DNA of 64,000 nucleotides, taken from NCBI RefSeq assembly GCF_000264905.1, contig NW_006763135.1, positions 2,517,428 to 2,581,427 of the forward strand, given 5' to 3'. The stretch's first letter is position 1. Every line of letters begins with the position of its first letter. This document shows positions 37,858-49,017 of the stretch, one piece after another. This DNA is from Stereum hirsutum FP-91666 SS1. Lineage: Eukaryota; Basidiomycota; Agaricomycetes; Russulales; Stereaceae. Both the position numbers and the translations under genes were made by a program. Under the pieces are notes generated by a model. It saw only the letters and a list, made by a program, of their open reading frames with translations. It made no database searches and was not told the origin of the DNA.

Positions 37858-38616
37858 TCATCCTGGACCCTGACTCATAACATCCTCGTCTACTTCTACA
37901 GTCCAAGCTGTCGTGTCCGTCGGTACTCCGAGATCGTACGGACTGGAATTTAACTGTATGGAGGAGGGATGAGGAGCTGCCATGGTTGGAGTCGCTGGCA
38001 TATGAAAGAACGGATCATCTGTGGGTTGAGCTGCTCCTTCAGGCCAAGTGCCATCTCGAAGCCATCCTGCTTGCAGGATTTTGATCTGAAAGCAATAATC
38101 TCACAACGTTTAGTTCGAGCCATAAATCTGCAACGAGACGAATAGCAGAGCGAGGGCCAACGCACGACAATATTGAGAGGAAGGGCCTTTTTCAAGCGGC
38201 CTCCACCGACGAGGCCCCTCCAGACTTTTGCGAGCCCGACTTCCCATACTTCATCGCTCTCAAGGGCTCCTGGACGAGAAAGAAGGTCTTCGAGTTTAGT
38301 GCGGGCAGTATTCGATCGCTGTGGCTCCGAGTCCGAATTTGGGGCAATCGTTGGAGTTGGGTCTCCCGCACTCGGTGGTGTAAGCCAGAGAGCACGCCGA
38401 GCTTCAAAATGGTCTAGTCCTGGAGGAGGTAGATTTGCAATAGCACAGAGTAGCTCAAATTGCGTCGGGGAAGGGTCTTGAGAGGCTCTGTGGGAGGAGT
38501 GGCTCAGTTGATGGAGTCACGTAAAATAAGAGTGCAAGAACGGACGTTATCGACGATTGTGCCACCGCATCCGTGGGGTGCGGTGAAGTCGGATCTGGTG
38601 ACCCAGCGGGAAACAT
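37858..38616 (-). CDS. DUF4050/Gag1-clamp-like fungal protein
   Basis: Three exons on the minus strand. The first starts MFPAGSPDPTSPHPTDAVAQ and splices (GTCCGT donor, CCCACAG acceptor) to ASQDPSPTQFELLCAIANLP. The core is VWEVGLAKVWRGLVGGGRLK, then KALPLNIV, spliced at GTGCGT to IKILQAGWLRDGTWPEG. This Trp-Arg-Gly-Leu-Val and LQAGWLRDGTW pattern resembles, from memory, the fungal DUF4050 family (later called Gag1-like clamp), but I cannot check this. The C-terminus is Pro/Ser/Asp-rich and ends MSQGPG. Length is about 210 residues. It is divergent from the Grr1-like gene across a 217 bp gap. Function is unknown from sequence alone. Confidence 0.7.
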
Positions 38617-38833
38617 CTATTTGGGGTGCGTGGTTGAGTGGAGAAGGAAAGGACGCCACTGAGTCGGGGTGTGGCCGCTGTCTCTTATTTATTGAAGCCT
38701 TTACGTACACAATTATTACATAAGGTGGCGGCATTCACACGAGCCTCGCGTCGATCAGATCCAACGCTGTTGTCTTCTGGTGCCAACATCATCTTGCCCT
38801 TCGTGTCTATCCCCGTCGTCGTCGTCGTGCGCG
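38617..38833. promoter_or_regulatory. Short bidirectional promoter region
   Basis: 217 bp between divergent start codons of the DUF4050-like gene and the Grr1-like gene. No defined element was recognised; shared promoter function is inferred from geometry. Confidence 0.4.
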
Positions 38834-41800
38834 ATGTACAGGAACAGGTCTCAGTCGTCGTCTTCTCTCTCCGACGTTGAGGACGAAGATCTCAACAAAT
38901 CCACCTTCTTCGGTGCGACACAAATCTCGTCACCCGCCCAATGGCACTCCCGCCTACACCTTCTGTCCTCTTCCCCACGCACCCCAGCACTCTCCCCCGC
39001 ATCCCATCTTCCGCCAGAGATCCTTATACACATCCTCAAACATCTGTCGCAGCCATTTGATCTTCATGCTCCTCTTCTTGTTTCACGCGCATGGTGCGAA
39101 TGTGCTGTCGAACTTCTCTGGCACAAGCCCAGCATCTCAGACTATACTACCCTCATCAAGATCATGCGTGTCCTCGCACGCGACGACCAAACATTCACCT
39201 ATGCCTCATTTATTCGTCGCCTCAACTTTATTTCCATCGGTTCCGACCTCGCCGACAATGTCTTTCGTCGCCTGGCACAGTGCACGCGCCTTGAGCGCCT
39301 CACTCTTGTCAACTGTGCCGCCCTGACAGATGACGCGTTATCAAGCACCATCCCTTTCTTCACCAACCTCGTCGCCATCGATCTATCTGGAGTTTCAGAG
39401 GTCACAGATAACACAATCGTTGCTCTGGGAAAGAACTGCCGCAAGCTTCAGGGAATCAACCTTCTCGGATGCAAGAAGGTCACATCCGTCGGCATCCAAG
39501 CTCTCGCCGAGCATTGTCCTCTTCTTCGCAGGGTCAAGCTTAGCGGCGTCGAACAATTAACGAATGATCCCGTCACTACACTTTCCAAAGAATGTCCCCT
39601 TCTCCTCGAAATCGACCTTAATCACTGCAAACACGTCACCGATGCCGCCGTTCGTGATCTCTGGGTCTATTCCACTCACATGCGGGAGATGCGCCTTTCC
39701 CAGTGCGTGGAGCTCACAGACCTCGCCTTCCCCGCGCCGCCACTCGCTCACGAAATAGGCACCACTTCATCCCATCTCCGCGTTCATCCTGGCCAGTCGC
39801 ACTCTGCGCCACCCAACCCTAATCCATTCCCAAATGCTTCCCTCGTACCGGGCACGCGCACGCCGTTGGAGTTGCCTCCTCTTCGTTTGCACAGATATTT
39901 CGAACATCTTCGCATGCTCGATCTGACCAACTGTGCGAACGTAACCGACGAGGCTGTTCATGGTATCGTCTGCTCCGCGCCGAAAATTCGCAACCTTGTT
40001 CTCGCGAAGTGTGTACACATCACCGATGCAGCCGTAGAGAGCATCTGCAAGCTCGGAAAGCATCTGCATTACCTACATCTTGGACACGCCAGCGAGATCA
40101 CGGACAGGTCTGTCAAAACGCTTGCCAGGGCGTGTGGTAGGCTACGCTATATTGACCTTGCTAGTGAGCATCTCCGTTTTCTCCGTGTGTCTAACCAACT
40201 GACCGCTTATCGGTACAGATTGTAACCGCCTCACGGATTTGTCAGTTTTCGAGCTTGCCTCCCTTCAAAAGCTTCGTCGGATAGGTCTTGTACGTGTCAC
40301 CAACCTCACGGATGAGGCGATATACGCTCTTGGCGACCGCCACTCGACCCTCGAACGCGTTCATCTGTCGTATTGTGACCAGATCACGGTCATGGCCATC
40401 CACTTCCTGCTGCAAAAGCTCCATAAACTGAATCACCTCAGTCTGACGGGTATACCAAGCTTCAGAAAGGCTGAATTGCAGCAGTTCTGTAGGACGCCAC
40501 CCGCGGTATGTCTACGATCTCCTTGCCTACCCCAGCTGTCACTGAATTATTCTGTCACAGGAATTTAACTCGAGTCAAAGGTCGGCTTTTTGTGTCTATT
40601 CGGGCGACGGCGTCGACAAGCTCCGCCGATATCTTCAGCAACTTTTCAACAGCATCACCGAAGACATCAACCAGACCGAAGATTATGATGGCGACGAGGA
40701 CGACGGCTATGTTGCTGCCTACAATCACGTCGACCAAGACGACGTAGAAATGGAAACCGAGTTGGAAGCAGATGATGGTGATCTTGACGGGGATGTGGAT
40801 GGTGCACGTACAGAGGTAGAAGGAGGGTGGACTGAGGGCGGACGCGGCGGGATACGAGGGCGGAACTATGAACCTGATTCCGATGCGGACATTGTCCTAC
40901 CTACCCTCGCGCATCCGCGTCGACCTAATGATACCGGACGACACCAGTACGAGATCTTACGGCTTTCGAACCCACCAACGAATCGTGGACATCCTCGACC
41001 GACTCTTGCTAATGCTCATGCATCTTCGTCTTCGTCTATACCTCGCACTCTCCCGTCTCTTTCAGCACCTCAACCCCAGGCTCACTCGCAGGCCCTCCAG
41101 CATCATACGTATACCGCATACCCTGGCTCATCGGTACCTGGACCCTCTGATTATCCCGTCACTTCTCCGCCGCTATGGGATGCAACTCATACTCATGGCG
41201 TGTCTACCTCGGCGCCCAACGGATTGCCATCAGGTTCACTATCGCCGACACTCCAGGCGCTTGCTCAGGCAGGTGGTGGACAAAGGCGATTTTTCGGACA
41301 CGGTGGCAACAGCGCTAGCCAAGGGCAACGTAACGTGTTCACCCCACCCTCGCAGCCGATCTCCACATCGCCAGCTGCGAGTGACGGCAGCGCAGCAACT
41401 TTCTTCAGAACCTACGGCAGGCATGGTGGTGCCGCTAGTCCAGGCGCCAATGGGGGCGGAGAAGCGAGAGCTGGTGCTGGCACACCAGACTTGATCTTTG
41501 CGGAGGCGGGACATGGGCCAGGAGCTGGCATGGGGGCGTCAGCCGTGGATGGTGCAGGAGGCGAGCCAGGCATCATTGGGAGCGGAAGGCCCGGCCATTC
41601 GCATTCTTACTCACAGCCTAATCCCGGGAGGGGCAACTCGAACTCACATACGGTTGTCCATGGCAGAAGTAGAGCGTCTGGTGGCTCAGGCTCGCAGGCC
41701 GTGACAGGGCCGTTGACGAGGGCTTTGCAGGAATCTGTGCATGCCGCATTTGCAGGATCTGCTGCAGGTCCGTCATCGATCCCCACAGCGGCAAACGGGA

Positions 41801-42129
41801 GCGGCGTTGGGAGTGGCGCTGGAGCCCAGAACCCCTCAGTCGATGGACGGGGGCGAAGCATGAAACGGACGTTTAGGAACACGATGAACGCTGTGGAGCA
41901 GACTGCTTCGTCGCTCTTTGGTGGTGTGAGGAGACCAGAGGATAGTGGCGAGGGAGTGGCGGCAGTGGCGGCGACTCCGCTGAACCCTGCTCTGCGCGCA
42001 GCTCCCATCTACAGTCCGTTCGCGAGCGAGGGTAGAGGTAGCGGGGATGTCTGGATGGGTGTAGGAGATGCTGGTGATGATGATATCATAGGCCACCCTG
42101 GCGCGAATGAGAGCGGTGGCAGAGACTGA
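38834..42129 (+). CDS. GRR1: Grr1/Pof2-like F-box and leucine-rich-repeat protein
   Basis: Substrate receptor of an SCF ubiquitin ligase, in yeast linked to nutrient signalling and cyclin turnover. The ATG at 38834 (MYRNRSQSSSSLSD) is preferred over one 18 codons upstream. The F-box is HLPPEILIHILKHLSQPFDL to LVSRAWCECAVELLW. It is followed by at least ten Cys-containing LRRs, such as LERLTLVNCAALTDDAL, LQGINLLGCKKVTSVGI, LRMLDLTNCANVTDEAV and LERVHLSYCDQITVMAI. Two small introns occur near 40,165 and 40,507. After the LRRs come INQTEDYDGDEDDGYVAA, a long acidic patch, and a Gly/Ala/Ser-rich tail to 42129, about 450 residues with no domain. Total length is about 1,060 residues. Confidence 0.9.
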
Positions 42130-44284
42130 GCGTGTTCGTACGCTGTTTATACGCATTGGGCCAGGTCAGTGAAGAGGGACTGACGTCTCGCCTACGACAT
42201 TCTCACGATTCACCTTTTCTCTCTGCATCTTCTGCCTTCCCTCATTGTCTCCGCATCCACACCACGAGCATCCTCCACAATTTTACGACCGTCATCAACT
42301 TCCCTCGTTCTCTGCACGTAACTATAATCAAACATAACCCCCAGAGCATCACTGTCCCCTCTTGTCGCAAACTACGTACCAAACTGTTTTTCTTCTCTTT
42401 GTCGTAACGTCTTCCGTTGTATCGTCCCTCGAGTTCTCGTTGTATGTACTCTATAGACCAGTCTCCTGTTTGTGATGGACCTTTGCACGGCTACATGTTT
42501 GGTTTAGCGAGGTGTACATGACCCGAGCACTGTCTAAACCGTAGTTGTAGAGCCTTTCCGTCTGTTGACACCGTCCATGCTCATCATTATTTTGTCTTGT
42601 ATACCATTTTGGAATCGAATATCGTGTTGAAGTCAGTATCCCTCGTCTCTTCCACGCGTCCTGCGTCTCATGTAAATCAAGAAATAACAGGTATCATCTA
42701 TCCGTCTATGCACTGAAGGTGACCTGCAAATCTTGTGCAGATCAGATGAACTCTTTGAGCACTGTCCTTGTGTTGAGCCTTTTACCCGGGTAATTTTCGG
42801 CTTTCTCCGTCTCTCACCCGCACCTGGTCGTTGGCGAGATAATCGGCAAACCGATGAAGCTGAAGGTTGAACACCGCCCCCGAACGGAGGTTGTGGACCT
42901 CCACCCTCTCTTTACTTCACACAGCTTGCCCCACTCGCGCCGTATCTTGGTTTTCTGCTACTGCCTTGATATAAATGACTCTGCCACGTCTTGTGCAGCC
43001 AGCCGTCGGATGAATCGTCGCCCAACTTGGCGGGTAGAGGCTGGCGGCATACTTGCTGCGGCAGCGCAGGGCTATGAACTTCAGTTAGGTCTCAAGATCA
43101 CCATCTCACCCAAAGATTCGCAGGCCTGGCGCTTGTTTGTCGTCTCTTTGTCCTTTGTTCTTCTTATCAGGCAATCCGGTAGCCTGCGCTTTTGTTCTAC
43201 TTGGGCCAGGATGTCCATTGCGACGGCGTCATTTCTCGTCCGGTATGAGATTGCATCAGAAGTGTGAGGAATAGAATGCTGATCTGCTACACTCCGACAA
43301 GATCCTGTGATTGAAAGGATCGACGTGTCGTTCCCAGGACATTCGTGCTCACCATCACTATACTTTGAAGAAGTACTCTCTACTAGTGTGATGCCTTTTC
43401 CACTCTTCCGCTTGTATAACGCCCCGGATTGATTCTTATAAGCTGGAAACGATCGCTCTAGCCTGAATATGCTAGGTTCTGAAATTCTGCTTGTTGGTCG
43501 TCTATGTGGCGCGCTGAGTACGATTTACCATGATAAACATCTAACAATTGGGGATAGACGACACAGAAACTCCCCATTCCGTTTCACAGAGCGAATTATC
43601 CTTGTTTCACTGAGAAGCCAGCGTTCACGGTCAAACAGTCACTGACCGAAATAAATTGATACACTCGTACACCACCCAGAGGCTCTACTTAACGGATCCC
43701 ACAAGTATCTAAAGGCTGTCTATCTAATTCCTATCGTGTTTCTTTCAGAACGCCGGACCATACGTTTAACTGACGCCGAAGGATCAGAGAATATCGACAA
43801 CCTTGTTATCAATCAGGCAAGTGGTCCCTTGCATTGCCCCCAGAAACCAACACCCTAATATTGGCCATGCTTAACGCTGACCATTACCATGTCCTTGCTA
43901 CCACTACTAGATCTATTCCGCGTTACTTTACAGTGGACAGCTGCGTTCTTGTGTCGCGCTGTATAGGCGTCTACATATCAACTGCAATCGGATCCTTGGC
44001 CTTTGTGCTTCGTTTGGCATTCCTTCCTCTCATGGACGGGGATCTCCTCACAGTAGAGCACGGATCAGGGTGAGGACCGAGAGTCTCACTGAATGTGAGG
44101 CCACGACCGCTGTGCTACCTCGCACTGAAACTCGAATGTACCGGTATGCATGACCTTTTGTTGGATTGTGGTATGCTTCGAGGACATGTCTGTGCAACTC
44201 TGGGTACACGTATAAAACGTAGGAGCAAGGTAGGAGGAGCAGCATCCTCACAGTCTTCTAACTTGTCTTTTCAACCATCCAACA
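42130..44284. other. 2.15 kb intergenic region
   Basis: No supported gene. The first ~500 bp look like a pyrimidine-rich 3' UTR. A 137-codon frame (42854-43267) with mixed composition has no recognisable family. From 43,300 the DNA is A/T-richer. The last 80 bp contain the TATA box of the CE16-like gene. Confidence 0.4.
44211..44217 (+). promoter_or_regulatory. TATA box of the CE16-like gene
   Basis: TATAAAA lies 74 bp upstream of the start codon at 44285. This fits a transcription start about 30 nt downstream and a 5' leader of about 40 nt, which supports the chosen start codon and argues against an upstream signal-peptide exon. Confidence 0.55.
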
Positions 44285-45603
44285 ATGTCAGCCATCTACA
44301 ACGTCGGGCCTTACTGGCAGGGGTATGAAAGAATCAAGAAATTAGTCGTATTGTGAGTGTATTCCCTATACGCTCTCCATCCAGTTTCTGGGTATTTGGT
44401 TGCTGAGATCCAAACCTCTGTTTATTCAGCGGTGACTCGTTCAGTCATGTTGGCTACAACCTCCAAGCACCAGCTCCGACGTCTATACGCCCGCTAGGTG
44501 TAGCATTCCCGGGCCAGGTAGTAAATGAGCCTGGCCATCCAAACTGGGTCGGACACCTTATCAGGACGCACAGTCATGGGCATGCGAATTTTGTCGTGTG
44601 GGATTATGCCGTCCGCGGTACTATATTCTTCAACCTCTCATTTAGGTGTGCAGGAGTTCTAACTTCTCGACCGTAGGTGATACTGCACCTGGCGTCGTAC
44701 GTCAGATTCGGGAGCAATTCCTCCCTGCTGTAGGGAGACGTCCTAGCTGGGCAAACTGGAAGCCTGATCATACTTTGTTCAGTGAGAACTCCGTCTTCTT
44801 CGGTGCCAGTAGTACTTACCGAGCTATACTCACTCCGTTTCGTCTCATTACTCCATTGAATTGAACAGTTACTTGGATCGGTGAGTGGATTTCCCCTACC
44901 GGGTTTTGACGCGTACTGATTTACCATCTACCGCGGTCGATTTTGAATAGGAACCAACGATTGCAGATTACTGTGAGTGTCATCTCCGCGTCCGCAACCG
45001 CCGGTCTTGCTCTGAGGCTGTGCTATAACACGGACCCATGATCTGGTCAAGCAACCATAGTCGCACGTTATTGATGCTCAGCTTTCAGGTACACCAACGA
45101 TCGTAGGGAGATCGCAGCGATCATAGCGAACTTATTCGCCGGCGTGGAGGAGCTCTATGCGGCGGGCGCGCGTAACTTCATGTTCGTGGACGTGCCTCCG
45201 ATGCACCGCTCACCTGTTGGTGAGTAAAAATAACCCTTTTGCGATTTACACCACCGCTTTTTTTGAGTATGTCAGAGCTCACCAATGTCTGTGTTCCGTC
45301 GTCGTAGCTCCTCCCGGCGCAGGCAACGAGTACGCGCAGCCTTTCATCAACTGGAACGACGAACTTCGATTGGCCGTCGGTCGATACGCGGCACACCGTC
45401 CAGATGCGACGCTCCTTATATTCTCCTCTTGGGCAACATACACCCGCGTCTTGGACCAGCCGGAACGTCATGGATTCGCGAGAGCTGCGACCCAAGTCAG
45501 AGGAGGCGAGATATGGTTCGACCATATGCACCCGACGACAAGGATGGCGGACATCATTGCCGGTGATGCTGCTCAATTCTTGCTCAGTGTTCCCCCCGCG
45601 TAA
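44285..45603 (+). CDS. CE16-like SGNH/GDSL esterase
   Basis: Resembles fungal carbohydrate esterase family 16 (acetyl esterases removing acetyl groups from hemicellulose oligomers). Exon 1 gives MSAIYNVGPYWQGYERIKKL and VV, spliced to complete FGDSFSHVGYN with the nucleophile Ser (block I). Then come NWVGHLIRTHSHGHANFVVW, AVRGDTAPGVVRQIREQFLP, TWIGTNDCR (block III, with Asn), NDRREIAAIIANLFAGVEEL, RNFMFVDVPPMHRSP, and FDHMHPTTRMADIIAGDA (block V, Asp and His). All four SGNH residues are present. About six introns are required. No signal peptide is visible, unusual for CE16, so it may act inside the cell. Confidence 0.87.
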
Positions 45604-46515
45604 TGCTCATGGCCAGCGACGAGAATAGTGGACGCGATGCGCCACAACGCATAATCACTCTATTTCGTTCGTCTCTCTTGTATCTTAATTTATTTTCGTT
45701 CATTGTCTTGGAGATATTCAAGTTCCTCACCGCTGTATCGTTAGCCCTTATAGACACCTAGACGATAGATATCGTTTTCTCCCCACTGTATCGTTAGCAC
45801 CTTTAGACAGGCCGGCCATTTTGGCTACTGTATCATTTACACCATAGAGTCTTCGTCTTCCACCTGTTTTTCAATGCTATTTATTGCCTTCCACAAACCA
45901 GAGGTGTGTTCTCGAACTACTGGTGGTCCGAAAGCGCCTCACAATGGTAGAAACCCCCGAGCGGACACTCTACTACGAGTTCAACGTTACGGCTAGCCAA
46001 GTGAGACAGAACTACCGTCGAGCTCAGAAGAGGATAGGAGAATTGCCTACAAATGCGCAATAAGTCACCTTGGACGCATACATCGCCGTTGGGGTTGAGG
46101 ACGATTCAGACAGCCACGATCAAGGAAACAAACGGCGACACGAACAAAACAGCGTAAGCATTTCAATGTCGTTACGGACTACTTAATGACCAAACCATAG
46201 AGAAAGGAGTAAAGAAAGGACTCGGTAACTATCACCAACACCAAAAATGGGCCCGGGGGCAGGATAAGAACACAAAAGGGCGTACACTAGCAGAAGCTGA
46301 AGATTTCCACATTTAGGTTAGGCACAGCGGCGTAAGTAGGTATAGGAGAGGCATACGACGGAGCTAGGGGGCAAAAAAAGCGAAAGGGGGGACGGGGAGG
46401 GACAAAATAGATGAACAGGGAATGCAAAGCTTATGTGGGTAGCGAAGCCTCAGAATATTTTATCCGTAAACAAAAGGCACAATGCAGCCACAAAGGGGTA
46501 TGGATGTTCTCTCGT
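45604..46515. other. Intergenic region between CE16-like gene and alpha-tubulin 1
   Basis: 912 bp of convergent 3' flanks. No gene is supported. The half next to the tubulin is A- and G-rich on the plus strand (AAAAGGGG-type runs near 46,370-46,410), consistent with a pyrimidine-rich tubulin 3' UTR on the minus strand. Confidence 0.4.
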
Positions 46516-48520
46516 TTAGTACTCGCCCTCCTCCTCAGGCTCGGCAGAGTCGGTGCCGACCTCTTCGTAGTCCTTCTCAAGGGCGGCAAGATCTTCACGC
46601 GCCTCAGAGAACTCGCCCTGTTCGACAAGCAGCGATCAGTAGCGATCAAAGTGATACAGCGAGTAGAAAGAACATACCTCCTCCATACCCTCACCGACGT
46701 ACCAGTGAACGAAGGCACGCTTCGAGTACATGAGGTCGAACTTGTAGTCGAGGCGGTTCCAGGCAGCAGCGATAGCAGTGGTGCTGAAAGAAGAACGGGG
46801 TTCAGAGATCATCGCATACTGGCGGAGCTGCGTGAATAAACTCACTTGGAAAGCATGCAGACGCTGCGGCTAGTCTTCGCGAGATCACCGCCAGGGACCT
46901 GGGCGGCGGGCTCGTTGCAGATACCGAGCTAATCAGAAGACAAGTCAACAGAGCGATCGAAGCGTGATTATGGATTGTGTACAAACCTTGAAACCAGTAG
47001 GACACCAGTCGACGAACTGGATGGTACGCTTGGTCTTGATGCTGGCAACGGCGGCTGAAACGTCCTTGGGGACGACATCTCCACGGTAGAGCAAGCAGCA
47101 GGCCACTAAGAAATATCGTTTAGAATAGAAAAGCTTTACGAAACGTAAACTATACGCACTGTACTTGCCCTCCTTGGGGTCACATTTCACCTACGAACAT
47201 CGAACGTCAATTTGTGCAATTCAAACCACAAAAAATGGAAGGATATTGTACTTACCATCTGGGTGCCGGTCTCGAAGCAAGAGAAGGTCATCTCAGAAAC
47301 GGAGTTCTGCTCATGACCAGCCTTCTCGACGGAGAGCAGAGGCGAGTAAGTAGCCAAGGGGAAGTGAATACGGGGGAAGCTATACCGCCGCGATCATCAG
47401 CACAATCGCAATGGCTACATGGACAGTAGTCACAACTTACGGAACCAAGTTGGTCTGGAACTCGTTAAGATCGACGTTGAGGGAACCGTCGAACCGGAGG
47501 GACGCGGTGACAGAGGAGACGACCTGGGCAATCAACCTGTTGAGGTTGGTGAAGCCCGGCTGGGAGACATTGAGCCTCTTCTTGCAAATGTCGTAGATGG
47601 CCTCGTTGTCAACCTACGAGCCGCGTGGGCCAAATTAGTCCACCAGCCCCTGTTTCAGATCATGGAGGGCGGAAAACGCACCATGAAGGAGCAGTCCGAG
47701 TGCTCGAGGGTCGTGTGAGTCGTCAAAACGGAGTTGTAGGGCTCGACGACGGAGCTGGAAAGCTGAGGTGCAGGGTAAACGCAGAACTCGAGCTTCGACT
47801 TTTTCCCGTAATCGGTCGAGAGACGCTCGAGGAGGAGAGCACCGAAACCAGATCCAGTTCCACCACCGAAGGAGTGGAACACAAAGAAGCCCTGAAGACC
47901 ATCACAGTTGTCCGCGAGTCTGCGGAGCTTGTCCATGGTGGGGTCAATGAGCTCTTTACCGATGGTGTAGTGACCACGCGCGTCTTCACCCGCCAAGATC
48001 ATGTGTTAGTTTGCTGATTGAGACAAGAAGAGAGAAATACGCGTCTGATGAAGACGACAGAAATGACTCACAGTTGTTGGCCGCGTCCTCCTTGCCGGTG
48101 ATCATCGTCTCCGGGTGGAAGAGCGAGCGGTAGGGGCCCGTCTTCACCTCCTCGATGACACCAGGCTCGAGATCGACGTAGAGCGAGCGGGGCACGTACT
48201 TGCCGGCGCCAGTCTCAGAGAAGAAAGTCGAGAATCCGCTGTCGCCAGAAGGCTTGCCATGCTCGATACGACCGTCTGGCTGCATTTGCACAAACGCGAC
48301 GCGTTCAACATCGCCATTATAAAAAAATCGAGCAAAAAACGCACGCTCAGCCCATGCTCGATGGTGTAGAGTTCCCCTATTGTTCGTAACGACGCGCAAA
48401 GATGGGAGGTGAGTACGCGTGCAGAAAAACGATCAGGTAAGTTAGAACGCGATACGCACAGCAGGCGTTTCCGATCTGGACACCGGCCTGGCCAACGTGG
48501 ACGGAGATGACTTCTCTCAT
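46516..48520 (-). CDS. TUB1: Alpha-tubulin, copy 1 (retains Lys40)
   Basis: Alpha subunit of microtubules. [20 protein letters not shown] is spliced to complete [11 protein letters not shown], then [20 protein letters not shown]. Counting from Met1, the Lys of HGKPSG is residue 40, the acetylation site inside the lumen. The GTP-binding motif GGGTGSG, the T8-loop [15 protein letters not shown] carrying the catalytic Glu that triggers hydrolysis on beta-tubulin, and [20 protein letters not shown] all remain. The C-terminal tail is acidic and ends GEY (E-E-E-G-E-Y), so a terminal Tyr is kept. Length is about 447 residues. At least eight introns are needed. The stop is TAA at 46516-46518. The paralogue lies about 500 bp upstream in the same orientation. 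Confidence 0.95.
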
Positions 48521-49017
48521 GATGTGGGTTGAAGAGTACGAGGAGGGGAGATGCGATGGGGAGGACGAGAAAGAGCGAGCCGGCGTCGTTCGAGATATCT
48601 CGTTGCCGCGTGCGCGGCTCAAAATTCCGTCCGCCACCGCTTTTCGCCGCGGTCTTTTCACAGGCCGCCTTCTTTCACCCATCAGGCCATGCCCGAAGCA
48701 GACCCGTGCAGCCGTCTTGGAGACACGGCCAGTCTAAGCAATCACACACAAAACCTTTAGAGTTCATATTGCAGCGACTTGCGTTACGACTAAGGTATCT
48801 GGAAGAGGGGGGAAAATGCGACGTATGGTGGTATTGAACAATGAAAGATGGTATGAAAACGTGAAGAATCGTGAAAATAGCGATTAACAAGATGTAGGGG
48901 GATTAAAACGCGATGCAACCAAGTGCGTAACGACGAGGGCGCAACAAGGAGCGTATTCCATTCCACGAAAACGAGACAGAAAACAGAACCACAGTCCGGG
49001 AAAACTCAAGAACGCGT
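48521..49017. other. Gap between the tandem alpha-tubulin genes
   Basis: 497 bp containing the promoter of copy 1 and the 3' flank of copy 2. A CT/GA-rich stretch lies near 48,520-48,620. No gene is seen. Confidence 0.4.

Noticed and set aside
42854..43267. 137-codon open frame with hydrophobic stretches
   Set aside because: No family features, start context or neighbouring splice pattern; judged to be chance.
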